The notes under the pieces were generated by a model, which was not told the origin of the DNA, searched no databases, and was given only the letters and a program-made list of their open reading frames with translations. Made by a program: the position numbers and the translations under genes. Shown here piece after piece: positions 11,144 through 22,803 of a stretch of DNA of 64,000 nt; position 1 is the stretch's first letter; every line of letters begins with the position of its first letter. The stretch comes from Quercus robur (Eukaryota > Streptophyta > Magnoliopsida > Fagales > Fagaceae): assembly GCF_932294415.1 (NCBI RefSeq), contig NC_065536.1, positions 3,916,974-3,980,973 of the forward strand, given 5' to 3'.

Positions 11144-11811
11144 TAGTAGGGTGCATTTGTTATTAGTTTCTTCTAATATTTCAATAATGCTTTTGGTAAA
11201 ATTTTGTAATCTTTAGTATTTTGTTTTATAGAAAAAAAAAAATCAAAAGACAATAAAAATATGATTTGATCATCCTCTATGTTTTTAAAATTGCATGATA
11301 GAGTGATTGATATATAGGTATGTTTCACACCTACTCAAGAATGAAAATATTGTTTTGATAAAATAAAAATGTAAATATTCTTCAATCATTTTTTTTAACA
11401 TTTTGATTGTGTGTCATTATTTTTTTCCCCTTTTTTTGACTTTGTTTCAAAAGCAACTAAATTTGAGCAAGAATGTCAAATTTTGAATTCATAGGTTGAT
11501 ATATAAATCTTAGAAAAATAATACAAAATTTTTTCATTATACTTAAATAACTAATGCACCACTTAAAATAATTAATATAAAAAAATGAACGAATTCATCT
11601 TTTAATAATCTTTTTAATTACATAAAGTAAATACTACAATGTTGGTTCATATATATTACATGTCACTTCAAGAAATTAGGAAATCTAAATGGTTAAGATT
11701 AATTTTAGTGAATTTACAAGTATTTAAATTTTATGGATTTTGTGTCAATTGTTTTCAAAGCAATTAAATATGAGGAAGAATGTCATATTCTAAATCTATT
11801 ATTATTATTAT
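11144..11811. other. AT-rich intergenic DNA, nothing recognised
   Basis: Homopolymer runs and short AT-rich sequence only. No open frame of note, no terminal repeats found. Confidence 0.5.
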
Positions 11812-11990
11812 TGTAGGGATGAAGGGCCCAAATATAGGTATCGAGTCGTAGGCCGTGCCTGAGGATGCCAGATATCTCGAGGACAATACTAGCGGAGGCA
11901 TACAAATTAAGGGGCCGTGGATGAAGTCTAATAGGAGACGTTGTCCGAGGAGAAGAACCTCCTCGGCTAAGCAGAGTAGAGGCACCCAGC
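11812..11990 (+). mobile_element. Fragment resembling the start of an LTR
   Basis: It starts TGTAGGGATGAAGGGCCCAA, similar to the beginning of the solo LTR at 15251 (TGTAGGG...GGGGCCCAAG). It is GC-rich compared with its surroundings and has no matching 3' end CCCTACA. Probably a truncated LTR of a related family. The three open frames over it on both strands are shadows. Confidence 0.4.
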
Positions 11991-12058
11991 CCACATGGGT
12001 TGGGTTGAACCCATGGGTTGGACAATTTTTTTTTATTACTATTATTATTAAATTGAGC

Positions 12059-12092
<34 letters not shown>

Positions 12093-12607
12093 TATATCTC
12101 ACTTGCCACCTAAGTTGATAAACAAAATATACATTAATATATAAATTAATAGTCCAACTTAGTTGTAAACAAAATATGTTTAAGTATCCAACTGAGTTGA
12201 TATACAAAATATAAATTAACTAGTATCCTAATTCACTTATAAACCAAATATATCTAATTTTTTATTAATTATATAATATATTTAAATATATATATATATA
12301 TATATATTAAAAGAACTAATATGATTTTATATTATATATGATAGTAGGAACCGAGGAGGTGCTCTACAGTTGGTTTCTTTAAAAAATTTATTAAATATAT
12401 AATATATTTTAAACATATATTAAAATATAGGTGGGTTGGGTTGGGTTTGGTGGGTTTGTAATTTTATGACCTAAACCCAACCCGACCCCCTATAAAAAAA
12501 AATTTGTAATCCAACCCAACCCACCAAGCCCTAAAAATCGACCCAACCCGGCGGGTTGGGTTGGGTCAGGTCAGGTTTGGTAGGTTGGTGGGTTTTCTGC
12601 ACACCCT
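11991..12607. mobile_element. Probable hAT-type non-autonomous element (right end visible)
   Basis: Dense repeats of GGGTTGGG and CCCAACCC on both strands near 11985-12030, 12430-12460 and 12500-12590, with an AT-rich centre holding three (AT)n tracts. The right end reads GGGTTTTCTGCACACCC. Such subterminal GGGTT/CCAACC clusters with a terminal ...CACCC are typical of plant hAT derivatives. The left end and a target duplication were not found. Confidence 0.4.
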
Positions 12608-12610
12608 TAT

Positions 12611-13262
12611 TATTGAACCTCCACAACCTAAACCACTTTCACTCGATACTATCCTCAAACATGGTTTGTTTTTAACCTCCTTCAATCAATTGTCTACAAA
12701 AAAGAAAATAGCCAAAGACTTCATATTATCATCTTCTAGAATAGGGACAGATCGGCTTGTCTTGTAAGGCCATTCTAGCCTATAGGCAGTGAAATCTTCA
12801 AGATTTCCCTTTCACTTCAACATTGGTAGATCCCATTAATCATTAGTTAATATGTTGATATGATTACAGTACAAAGTAAAACAATAAATATTCTCCATTA
12901 TAGAGATGACTTTCCCTAATCAGAGGGAGGGAGGCATGAAGCAACCAAAAGCCTCAAACTAATTACTACTGGGTGCACTATTGTCGCTGTGTGATATAAA
13001 AATAAATAAATTTACTAATGATGGCATTTTTACTTTAAAACTATTATCCTATGTACCCTCAAATGAATAAAGGTTCAAAAATCCTCAGTAATATTCAAAT
13101 AGTGGTAAGGTCAAACAGGATTAGGATCAAAATTATAAGGGTTGACACAAATTTCATCCTGTGTTTTGACAAAAGACAACCAAAAGATATGAAAGTGAAA
13201 TAGACAGTAACTTAAACTGATTGATATTGCACAGGTCTGACAACTCAATCCAAAGTTGTTTT
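12611..13262 (+). repeat. Duplicated block A2, left part (paralogue of 19521-20187)
   Basis: It matches 19521-20187 in the same orientation, starting TATTGAACCTCCACAACC. Further shared landmarks are TCAATTGTCTACA, AATATGTTGATATGATTA, GGAGGGAGGCATGAAGCAAC and CTGATTGATATTGCA. There are frequent single-base differences. No coding frame is visible in either copy. Confidence 0.85.
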
Positions 13263-14834
13263 AATTAATTTGTTAAAGTCAGAATTGGTACCAATTGGTA
13301 TCGTGCCTAATATGGAGGAATTAGTGGAGATTTTGGGCTGTAGGTAGGCTTCGCTTCCCTTGAAATACTTGGGCCTTTCGTTGGGTGCTACACATAAAGA
13401 GGAGACAATTTGGAACCTTGTATTGGAGAAGATGGAGAGGCATTTAGCTGGATGGAAGATGATGTATTTATCTAAGTGGGGCAAAGTAACTCTTATTAAG
13501 AAAATTTTGTCCAGCTTACCTACTTTTTTCCTTTCTCTCTGTCCTATTCCAGTAAAGGTGGCTAATCGTATGGAGAAACTAAAAAGAGACTTTCTTTGGA
13601 GTGGTATGATGATCCTAAGATACCTTTGGTGGAATGGGCTAAGGTTTGTATGTCGATGCAGAATGGAGGTTTAGGGATTTGACGGCTGAGACGATTTAAT
13701 TCTGCATTGTTAGGCAAATGGTTATGGAGATATGGAATGGAGAGAGATGCCCTTTGGAGGAAGGTTATTGAGGCAAAATATGGGGATTAAGGGAGTTGTT
13801 GGTGCATCAAATTGGTGTCAGGGACTTATGGTGTTAGTGTGTAGAAATCCATTAGAAGTGGTTAGCTAGACTTTTCTAAATTCCTTCGGTTTGATGTGGG
13901 TGACGGTACTAGAGTAAAGTTTAGGGAGGATGAATGGTGTAGGGATTGTTCTCTTAAGTTAGCATTTCTAGAATTGTACAGTATTAGTCGAAATAAGGAG
14001 TTTTTAGTGTAGGAGGTTATGTAGTTCTCTAATGGGTGGCTGCATTGGAACATTCCGTTTCACTATCCCCCACAGGATTGGGAGGAAGCATCGATTGATT
14101 TGTTTTGGGATGTGCTTTATTCCACAAATGTTCAAGGCATTGGTGCTGATAGACTTTGCTGGAAGCCAGCATTGAGTAGAGGTTTTGAGGTTCAAAGTTT
14201 CTATCTCTCTTTATCTCCTTCTTCTATCATTGATTTCCCTTGGAAAAGGGTGTGGAAATCAAAGGTTCCTCCTAGAGTAACATTCTTTTCTTGCACTGCT
14301 ACCTTAGGAAAGATCTTAACTATAGATAATCTTTGGAAGAGACATATTGCAGTGATAGAGTGGTGCTTTATGTGTAAAAGGTGCAGGGAATAGGTGGATC
14401 ACCTTCTCCTTCAATGTCCTATAGCTTATGAGTTGTGGTCAATGGTTTTTTGTTTGTTTGGTAGTCATTGGGTTATGCCATATAAAGTTAGTGAGTTGCT
14501 GGCTTCTTGGCAGGGCAAGTTTGGTATGCATCGAAATATAGATTTATGGAGGTTCGTGCCACACTTTTTGTTTTGGTTCTTATGGCGGGAGCAAAATGCT
14601 AAATGCTTTGAGGATTGTGAACGGTTTATTTTTGACATTAAATCTTTCTTTTTTCGTACTCTCCTTGATTGGAGTGTAGTTTTGCCTTTTTATTCTTGTT
14701 TTTCTCTCTCCGATCTTATTGATTGTTGTAATCTGGGCTCCTGATTTGTGCCACTCTAGTACATTTCCAGTGTACTTGGTTGGTTTTTTCTAATAATATT
14801 TCTTACATTACTTATAAAATAAAATAAAATAAAA
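13263..14834 (+). mobile_element. 5'-truncated LINE (non-LTR retrotransposon)
   Basis: It carries the C-terminal part of LINE ORF2: [19 protein letters not shown] and [20 protein letters not shown] (after the RT palm), then a zinc-binding RT-associated region (CFMCKRCRE...HLLLQCP), then a 3' UTR ending TCTTACATTACTTATAAAAT with an AAAAT-rich tail. It is broken by many stops and frame changes. Block B2 at 20185-20190 reads uninterrupted through the site (GTTGTTTTAAAACAATAG), so the boundaries are set to a few bases by the empty site. Confidence 0.88.
13312..14744 (+). pseudogene. Remnant of LINE ORF2 (RT C-terminus and zinc-binding region)
   Basis: Longest surviving frames are 13360-13674 and 14100-14744. 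Between them the homology shifts frame and meets several stops. The last frame contains FWFLWREQNAKCFED, common at the C-terminus of plant LINE ORF2. Not functional. Confidence 0.8.
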
Positions 14835-14992
14835 AACAATAGTTTAACTTGAAAGCACCCATGATTTGCTTTAAAACTAAATTTGATGAGCTAATTACAA
14901 TCGGATTACTTTTGTAAAACAAAAATTGATTCAAGATTTAATTTGGTCCAGAACCTAATCACTAAGGATTTAAGAATTTTGGTGCATCACTC
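14835..14992 (+). repeat. Duplicated block A2, right part
   Basis: It matches 20188-20338 (AACAATAGTTTAACTTG to GGATTTAAGAATTTTGG), continuing block A2 after the LINE. The match ends at about 14992. Confidence 0.85.
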
Positions 14993-15014
14993 TTAAGAAT
15001 AGGCTCATGGATGG

Positions 15015-15110
15015 TAACATCTCAATTTTTTACCACAATTTAAAATTTTAGACTCTTACAATAACTAAGTACCACAATTTAAAATTTTAAACTCTTACCA
15101 TATCTAAGGA
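15015..15110 (+). repeat. Two-copy short tandem repeat
   Basis: ACCACAATTTAAAATTTTA followed by (G/A)ACTCTTACmATA occurs twice with about 41-base spacing, just upstream of the exon at 15126. Confidence 0.6.
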
Positions 15111-15250
15111 AAAAAAAAAGTGCAGGTACAACCTCCACGTGAAGGTGCTTTGGTAGTAAAGATTTATTTTGCCAAGCGAAAACTAGTATGGGAAATTCTA
15201 GAGAATGCTTTGAAGAAAAAGATTGAAATACAATGGTCTGATATTATAGG

Positions 15251-16031
15251 TGTAGGGTCACGATTCGGGGCCCAAGCCCAAAAGGTATGGAGTCTTGGTA
15301 TAATGAGCTCAAAACAATGAATTTGTAGAGAATGAGTCAAAGAACTAGATCCTAGTGAATTGGACAACGGCTAGTATTGAGCTAAACGACGATCAGACAC
15401 AAATAAAAGATGTTGATGTCCATGGACTTTCAGTCCAAGGAGGCTAAATTATAGTATATTGATCACCGTTGGATTCTAAGACAGTTTGGATTGCTACAGT
15501 GTTCTCTCTCCCTCATTTTCTTTTTCAATCTCATGGGGATTTCTCTCATTATATAGCCTTCTTGGAGCCATTTTGATCCTACACTTGTTGATCATCCAAA
15601 TTCTCATTAGAGTGCCTGTCCCATCAGACACCTCCCTTCAGCCTTCTATAAGTTTTAGTAGCCAAGGCAACACTGTTAAGTGATCCTCTCCACATAAATG
15701 CGGCCAGAAAAGTAGCTGCATTGCATTTAATGCGGTGGTAGCAGCTTTTCTTTAGATATTTTGCGTTTCCTTCTTCCCCGTATGTTTATATAGCGCAGTC
15801 CCATCACCAGGGCCTTTCGGAGGGGCCCTCTAATTTCTAGAATTACGCATTTGAGCCACATCGATCACATCCAAGGAGGTATTCCTCCTCAGATCATCTC
15901 TCATGCATTTCCTGTTTATGGGACTTTAACCTTGAGTCCCTTTTGCGACCATTTGCCTCCCCTCGGATTCGCCAATTGTCCCGGGTGAAGCCCAAAGCCC
16001 CACTACATGATTTTGAGTCTTTGTCCCTACA
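15251..16031 (+). mobile_element. Solo LTR inside an exon
   Basis: It begins TGTAGGGTCACG and ends TTGTCCCTACA, so the termini form a 7-base inverted repeat TGTAGGG/CCCTACA. A perfect 5-base target duplication ATAGG lies at 15246-15250 and 16032-16036. It is 781 bases, GC-richer than its flanks, with a TATA-like TTTATATAGCGC near 15785 and no internal coding domain. It is the product of LTR-LTR recombination of a larger element, family not assigned. Its insertion point is within the IEIQWSDI codons of exon a. Confidence 0.92.
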
Positions 16032-16938
16032 ATAGGAATTCAACCTAAAATTATGGAAGATAAGTTCAGACTTTACTGATAATCAAGCTCAAACTTACAG
16101 GTTTGTATTGTTTTCTATTTTTGAAATTTTATAGTTGACATTGCTTTTGGTTTCTACATTACAATATTTTGTTTAGTTCATTTGTTATTTTGTCACATCT
16201 TTCAACACATATTTTTCTAGTTGTAAATGTGTTATTCTATTTTAGGAGTTCTAATGATTTTTTTGCTAATTAATGAATTATTTTTCTAGTTGTAAATGTC
16301 TTATTCTGTTCAAGACTTCAAGGAATTATAATGAATTTTGTTGTTGGCATGCTATCCTCAGGTTGCACTATCTTGAATTTCCTCCAGGAACCCTTGACAA
16401 ACACTATGAGAAGCTCCTGCAATGTGACCCCAATTTGTTAAAGTTGAGCCAAAGACCTTTCCCAAGTCTTAGTTCTCCTTACTTCCATACAGATTGCAAC
16501 AATGGGAGTAAAGAATTTTCTTTGGATTTTTATGGACATGGGCAGTTACCTTTACCATTCTCGAGTATGCATTCGCCATTTAAATCTATTCAACAAATTC
16601 AGGCATATGAACAAGCCCACCAACAGTACCTTCTTACGACAAACTCAACTTCACCAATATCAGGTATTGAATTGTGCATATTCCCAATTCCACACTGTTC
16701 TAAGGCTTCAATTGTACTCTAACTTGGTTTTTCAAATCTTTTGTGCTGATATAGTTATGGATTTCTCTCCACATTCAGATGGAGCCATCAGCAACCAAGG
16801 AGTTTTTGATGATCCAAGGATGGCAATGTGGTATCAAAGGATGACTAATCCTGCAAACGTTCTAGGGAGAGATCAAATGCAGGGGCCATTTTCTATGGCT
16901 ATACCAACCCAAGTAAATCCAGCCATATCTGGTCAAAA

Positions 16939-16939
16939 C

Positions 16940-16972
<33 letters not shown>

Positions 16973-17010
16973 ATATAATATAATACAATATAATATAATA
17001 TAAAACAAAA
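16939..17010. repeat. AT/ATATA microsatellite
   Basis: A run of (AT)n followed by degenerate TATAATA units interrupts the coding sequence of exon c of the 15126-17360 pseudogene. Confidence 0.85.
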
Positions 17011-17360
17011 TAAGATCAAGTGACTTCAGAGTACCGTCAAAAACCTATTAGGAAATTAACAATGCAATTTTGTGCTGGAAGTTTTAGCGTATTGGTGCAG
17101 TGAAGATTGATGGTAGGGTGTCTGGCGATCAGGAAAGCTCTATTGAAAGTGATTTCACCTAAACATCAACTCACATGATGGTTGCAAGGAGATAGAAAGA
17201 ATGATCAAAGGCAACAAATCAAATGGAAAACAGAGTCCTTAGTTGAAGACATTCCAAGTAAGCTGTGCAGCAAGAATCCCCAGGCCCAACAATTTGCCAA
17301 TCTTGCCTCTAATAGTTTCATGAACATATTTGGGTCTGAAATGACTATGTTGCTGGTTAG

Positions 17361-18144
17361 AACTTTATGTTATTATCTTCACATAAACTTTTCTTTTTTG
17401 TTGTATCCAAAAATAGTTGTGTCCAATAAACGAAGTCCTTGAAGAAAAAAAACTTGATACCCTCTATTCCAAACAATGACAGACCTACCACCCTTAACTG
17501 TAAACCATGCCCTGTTACAAAGAATGTTCCAACTTACCAAATTACAGAACCGGTCAAACAAACGAATTGGGAACAGGATCCATGAATATGGGAAAGAACA
17601 TGCCTCTGCCTCATATAAGAAACTGTATCCAGACTTGATTTTATTCTGAAATACTTTCTAACCACACAATGGAGATTCTTGCATGATTGAAATTGGATAA
17701 TGTGAAACCTGGTCTACTTTGAATCAAAAACCTCCATATAGTGGCCATACACTGCTGCAGCTTTCTTTTAATTTTTCTGTACAATAAGTTTAGGCTCAAA
17801 TATATATATAGATAGATAGATAGAGAGATAGATAGCTGTGGTATAAACTGCATGAATCAAGTTAACATCATACAGCACAATGGTTGTGCAAACATAGTTT
17901 CAGACATCAGTTGCCAAGTTCACTTTTATTTTATTTTATAAGTATATGATTTTATTCCAAATAAGTACCTCATTAATAATACAAAACACTAGATAGCCTA
18001 AAGAATTGCAACCAAAGAATTAGATAGCATAATAATGTTAATTTTATTCCATTAAAATGAATTGAGAAATTGATGACAAATCAAAATCTAGACTAAATAA
18101 CCATATTTGCACCACCCCACATCTGTTATAAATAGCTCGTTTGA
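17361..18144. other. Intergenic, no clear gene
   Basis: Contains a GATA-type run near 17800-17830 and AT-rich sequence. The minus-strand frame 17561-17379 (MFDRFCNLVSWNILCNRAWF...) has plausible composition but no splice or homology support that I can see. Confidence 0.45.
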
Positions 18145-18290
18145 CAAAGTTACTCTTGTTGATAAGTAATGATATGGGAATTGGCATAGTGGCCTTTTTT
18201 GTAACTTTCAAGTGGGGGAGGTGATGTTTGAACCCAGGTTCTCCTTGAGAAAAACAGTAAAGGCATTGAGCCACAAGGCTCTTCGCACAA
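18145..18290 (-). mobile_element. tRNA-derived SINE of a second family
   Basis: Read on the minus strand it has GCCTTGTGGCTCAATGCC (A-box-like) and about 40 bases on GGGTTCAAACATC (B-box-like), then CACCTCCCCCACTTG and a tail toward TTACTTATCAAC. It differs from the two SINEs near 2.4 and 3.5 kb. Ends and target duplication are not exact. Confidence 0.55.
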
Positions 18291-18307
18291 CATAGTGATT
18301 CGTGTCT

Positions 18308-19453
18308 TCAAACTTGGTTGGGTGATTTACTAGAATCTTCTAGTATGGTTGGAGGATCACCAAATATGCTTGCAGCTTCACATGCACCCCCTGCATTCAA
18401 TTCACTAAAACTCCTTTTCTTTAATGAAGAGGGAGAATTCTCCTTTTCTTTGTTTTCATTAGCCCATTCTTTTCCTTTTCCTTTTTCTTTTTCATTCTCA
18501 ATTTCTTTATTAGTATGAGTCTCACCGTCTGGCAGGGGAAACAATGGAGGTTCCCGGCCACTCAATCAAGAAAATACCTTTTCAACCATCTCACTAATTT
18601 CCTTCCCCAGACCATTACTGTCCAAAATTAGCTCCCAAATTGATTTAGAAGCTTTCTCCAGCACTGGAGCTCTGTATGAAATCGATACAAAATTATAAGT
18701 TACAGAAGCTTCAGTACACACAAGTGCCATAAAATTAGTATTGTCACACATTGGAAGCCCCTTCTAAACCATGACATTGTAACAAACCACACATGCTGGC
18801 AATGTGGGATGTTCTTACAGATCCACTTAGAGATCCTAGGTTCAGAGTAAAAAAAGTGGCAATGGACAAAGAAAGCTCTATCCTCATGTGCATTACTAAA
18901 ATTTGACACAGAGTTGATTTAAGCTTTGAACCACCTAAGGTATGTACATACAGGGTATCTACCCACATGGATTCAGCCCAAATACAAGGTATCTGCCCAA
19001 AATTGCTAAACCCACTTTCAAGTTTCATTCATTATTTTCATACATCCATCCACATTAATCATTAAAATTGGTTACACTGGATTGGTCATCTTATTAATTT
19101 TTGACAAAGTTAAGGAAATTTCATGGTATTGAAAACTCAGTCACTATTTAACATTTGATACTGCTAAGATAACTTTAAGATAATGACAATTGTCCAACAG
19201 ATGACCAAAGCCTTTACACAACCACATAAAAGCTATGAGTTTTCCAAAAAGTAAGTGAATGCCTTTAGTGCGCACCTAGGAGGCTATTTCTACCTCTAAA
19301 AACAAATGAAAAAAGGACAAAAATCACTAAAACTTACTCAAGTTCCTGCCTTAGCGCATCAAACAACTCTCTTTTGGTTTGTTTCTCTGCCCCAGGGGTG
19401 GTAGGAACTTTACTCTGTTCAGCCATTTTAATAGTAGTATTCTTAAGCTCTTC
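18308..19453 (-). pseudogene. Unidentified two-exon coding region with an in-frame TGA
   Basis: Minus-strand exon 19453-19338 (acceptor TTTGCAG, donor GA/GTAAGT) contains ATG 19426 (MAEQSKVPTTPGAEKQTKRE). It joins in phase to exon 18671-18308 (acceptor ATACAG) reading APVLEKASKSIWELILDSNG, then MVEKVFS, then TGA at 18568-18566. The same frame goes on LSGREPPLFPLPDGE, a Lys/Glu-rich stretch and KKRSFSELNAGG to a TAA-type end at 18308. The phase match across a 666-base intron and the intact frame after the TGA indicate a real gene with one nonsense change, most simply CGA to TGA. The frame is also open upstream of the ATG, so 5' exons may exist. I do not recognise the family. It lies 3' of the PPR gene on the same strand. 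Confidence 0.6.
18672..19337 (-). other. Intron of the 18308-19453 gene
   Basis: GTAAGT donor at 19337 and CATACAG acceptor at 18672 on the minus strand. The open frames 18744-19028 and 18700-18909 inside it are judged to be chance. Confidence 0.6.
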
Positions 19454-19520
19454 CTGCAAAAACAAAGAGCATGGACATACAAAAATTTCACATTAAAATC
19501 AAAATAGATTTCTTTTTAAC

Positions 19521-20338
19521 TATTGAACCTCCACAACCTTAACCATTTTCACTCAATACTATCCCCAAACATGGTTTGGTTTTAACCTCCCTCAGTCAAT
19601 TGTCTACAGAAGAGGAAATATCTAAAGAATTCATAGTTCATACTACTACTATCATTTTCTAGAATAAGGACAGATTGGCATGTCTACCAGGCAATTCTAG
19701 CCTTTCTTACCTAAAAAAAAAAAAATCTTCAAGATTTCCCATGCACTTTAACATTGGCAGGTCCCGTTAATCATTAGTCAATATGTTGATATGATTATAG
19801 TACAAAGTAAAACAATAAATTTTCTCCATTGTAGAGATGGCTTTATCCCAAAGGGAGGGAGGCATGAAGCAACCAAAGCACCAACCTAATTATTATTTGC
19901 TTCGCTACTGCTGTATGATATAAAAATAAATAAAATTACTAATGATGGCATTCTTACTTTAAAAATATTATCCTATGTACCCTCAAATGAATAAAGTTTC
20001 AAGAACCCCTAGTAACACTCCAATAGTGGTTAGTGCAAACAGGACAGGAATCAAAATTAGTAAGGGTTGACACAAACTTCATGTAGCATTTTGACAAAAG
20101 GAAACTAAAAGATATGACAATGAAATAGAAAGTATCTTAAACTGATTGATATTGCATAGGATTGACAACTCAATCCATAGTTGTTTTAAAACAATAGTTT
20201 AACTTGCAAGCACCCCTGGTGTCTTTTAAGACTAAATTTGATCAGCTAATTACAACTGGATTACTTTTGTAAAAATGAAACTGATTCAAGATATAATTTG
20301 GTCTAGAACCTAATCGCTAAGCATTTAAGAATTTTGGG
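19521..20338 (+). repeat. Duplicated block B2 (empty-site copy of block A2)
   Basis: It matches 12611-13262 plus 14835-14992 in the same orientation and lacks the LINE found there. It lies between the 18308-19453 gene and the PPR gene. No coding frame. Confidence 0.85.
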
Positions 20339-20765
20339 GCTGGTTTGGGGAGGGGAGGATACCTGTTGAAGGTTTGATATTTAGGCTATATTTGAATTGG
20401 AATACTAGTTTTTATGATTGGAAAACTTTGAATAATGGTTGGAACATAGTATAGCTAACTAGTACAAGAAATAAGATCTATGAATCTAGTCTCAAACTAG
20501 GACTCTTGAGTATCCACCTAAGAGGGCAGTATAATACACCCAATGGCTAGTCAAAATGTTTAGCAACAACATGCGTGCACAAGAAAATTGCAACAAAAGA
20601 TCGAACAGTAAAAGGAATAAACAATCTTGGGCACATAAATGTAAAGAAATACCATCTCGTAAGAAGTATAGAATTTTACTCAAAGCAAATATACCACTCA
20701 ACATAATGACTAGTGATAGGTTAAAATATAAAAGTTGTCTTTGATCTTGAGAAATTAAATAACCT
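20339..20765. other. 3' region of the PPR gene
   Basis: AT-rich and non-coding, immediately downstream of the PPR stop. It probably includes the PPR 3' UTR; no poly(A) site is assigned. Open frames here are shadows. Confidence 0.4.
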
Positions 20766-22476
20766 TCACCCAGACTTTGGAAGCAGCTCTCGAATATTAT
20801 CATCTACTTGATTAGACGATAGCAAGTCAATAAACATGGCAGCAGTTGTTGCGTTTGCTGAAAATCCCTTGTCCACCATCATTTTGAGATATTTCATTGC
20901 CTTTGCTGTGTCACCATGTTGCAATAACCCTTGGATTAATGTGTTATATGTTTGCTCATTAGGTGAACAACCATTGCCTTCCATTTTCTCAAGCAGCCAA
21001 ATCGCTTCATCAATTAGCCCCTCTTTGCAAAACCCTTTGACCATTATAGTATAAGTCCGAACATCAGGTTGCAATCCTTTTGCAAGAAGACTACTAAAGA
21101 TTTCTCTTGCAGTTGTAAGCTCCCCAACATTGCACATACTGTCAATCAAGATGTTGTAAAACACAATATGTTGGTCCAACTTTTTTTCTTTAATCTCCTG
21201 AAACAATGCCATTGCCTCAGCAATTCGTCTATTCTTACAAAATCCATCTAACAAGATGGCATAGGTTTGGAGATTTGGAAGTTGGCCACAAGCTTGCATT
21301 GTATTGAATAGCTCTAATGCAGTCCGAACTCTCTCCACTCGACAAAACCCACCTATAAGAGTGGTGTAAGTCACTACATCAGGAATTGTTCCCTTGTTGG
21401 ACATTTCATGAAAGAGACGCATTGCCTCATCAATTTTTTTACTTTTGCAATATCCATTTATCAATATGTTATAGCTAAACACATTGGGTGAAAAACCCTT
21501 CTCAACCATTATATTAAATGCCTTAACTGCCTCATCCATTTGGTTTTGCAAACAATAACCATCAATCAAAGAATTGTAAGCGACTTTGTCAGGCTCAATG
21601 CCTCTTTGAATCATCACATCAAAAACTTTTTTTGCCTCAGTCAGCATCCCTTCCTTGCAATATGTGTCCACCAATATGCTAAATGTTTGTACATCTGGCA
21701 CGACCTTCCTTTGCAGCATCTCATTCCACAAAGTAAAAGCCTCCCTCCACCGGCCAAAATTGCATAGTCCTTGAATTACGCAACTGTAAGTGACAACATC
21801 TGGCTGAATGCCTTTACTCATCATTTCAGAAAAAAGGTTCAAAGCCTCAGTTACCAATTTATCCTTACATAAACTGTCAATGACCGTGTTATAGTGCACC
21901 ACATTTTGTGCAAAATTCCTTTTTTCAATCTTCCTGAGCAACCTAATAGCCACACCAGTCTGGCCAATCTTACAGAGACCATTTACTATTGTTCCACAAG
22001 TAATCGCATTAGGCTCATACCCTTTATTCTCCATTTCTTCTACCAGCCTAACAGCTCCAGCAATGTTACCTCGAAGACATAGCCCATTGACAAGAGTGGT
22101 TAGAGTTATATGATTTGGTTGATAACCATGTTTCAAAATTGTTGCTAAGACAGAGAACCCAAAATCAACCCGTCTCAAACGGCAGTAGCAATTAATCAAA
22201 ACAGTGAGAGTATAAACATTGGGCGAGATTCCGAATGATTCCATTCGTTGAATTAGATTAATGACTACAGAGTAATGCTTCATTCTTGCAACCGCACCCA
22301 ACAATTGAGTAAAATCGACAATGGAAGGCAAAGGGTGCATGTGAAGCATTGTATCAAACAGACCTAAGGCATGATCAAGATTCTTAAAGGTTCCAGATTT
22401 GCAGTGATCTCTCACAGAATTCAACAACTGATTCCGATTCTGACATGGGGTTTTCGCATTTTCTCTAATAGTAGAA

Positions 22477-22790
22477 CAATAATCCCAACCCTAATTCTAC
22501 TTTGTGTGCAAGTCAAGTCTCCTACTTGTACTAGAAGTCTATTAGTCTAGGGTTTAGTCACCTATATATACTCATGTTAGGGTTCATTGTAACACAGGAA
22601 GTTATTGTACTACACTCTCATATAATAAAGATGTAGCCCTTAAGGGATTCCTCCGTGGATGTAGGCCGTAAGGCTGAACCACGTAACCCTTGTGTTCTCA
22701 GTGTTCCTCCTCTATGCTTCCTCTTCCGCATCCACTCTAGCATACACAACATGGTATAACACATCGCGTTGCTAATATTAATATTTAACA
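22477..22790 (+). repeat. 5' LTR (5'-truncated) of the PPR-gene element
   Basis: Shared 307 bases (22484-22790 versus 24006-24312) show no difference that I can find. The missing 5' end (TGTTAGAGATATATATTATT and following) suggests incomplete DNA at integration or a later small deletion. Confidence 0.9.
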
Positions 22791-22803
22791 TGGTATCAGA
22801 GCC
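22791..22803 (+). promoter_or_regulatory. Primer binding site, initiator tRNA-Met type
   Basis: TGGTATCAGAGCC directly follows the 5' LTR. This is the standard plant retrotransposon primer site complementary to the 3' end of initiator methionine tRNA. Confidence 0.93.

Larger units (their letters stand above)
15126..17360 (+). pseudogene. Broken exons of a plant nuclear protein gene (TRF-like-family type), split by a solo LTR
   Basis: Exon a, 15126-15250 continuing at 16037-16100, reads AKRKLVWEILENALKKKIEI then QWSDII. Exon b, 16362-16663 (acceptor CCTCAG, donor AG/GTATTG), reads LEFPPGTLDKHYEKLLQCDP and LSQRPFPSLSSPYF. Exon c, from 16779, reads GVFDDPRMAMWYQRMTNP and runs into an (AT)n tract at 16939. 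Phases of b and c join exactly. Exons a and b resemble a conserved plant protein block known to me with KLVWE, IEIQWSDI, FPPG and LQCD signatures; I recall it as the TRF-like family, from memory. A possible further exon at 17182-17360 (ESLVEDIPSKLCSKNPQAQQ) fits the same gene. No 5' exon is present, exon a meets a TGA near 16078, and the solo LTR splits it, so this is a fragmentary pseudogene. Confidence 0.65.

Noticed and set aside
11764..12207. Overlapping open frames on both strands up to 147 aa
   Set aside because: They cross poly-T and (AT)n tracts giving runs of Phe and Tyr-Ile; composition is low-complexity and lies in element remnants.
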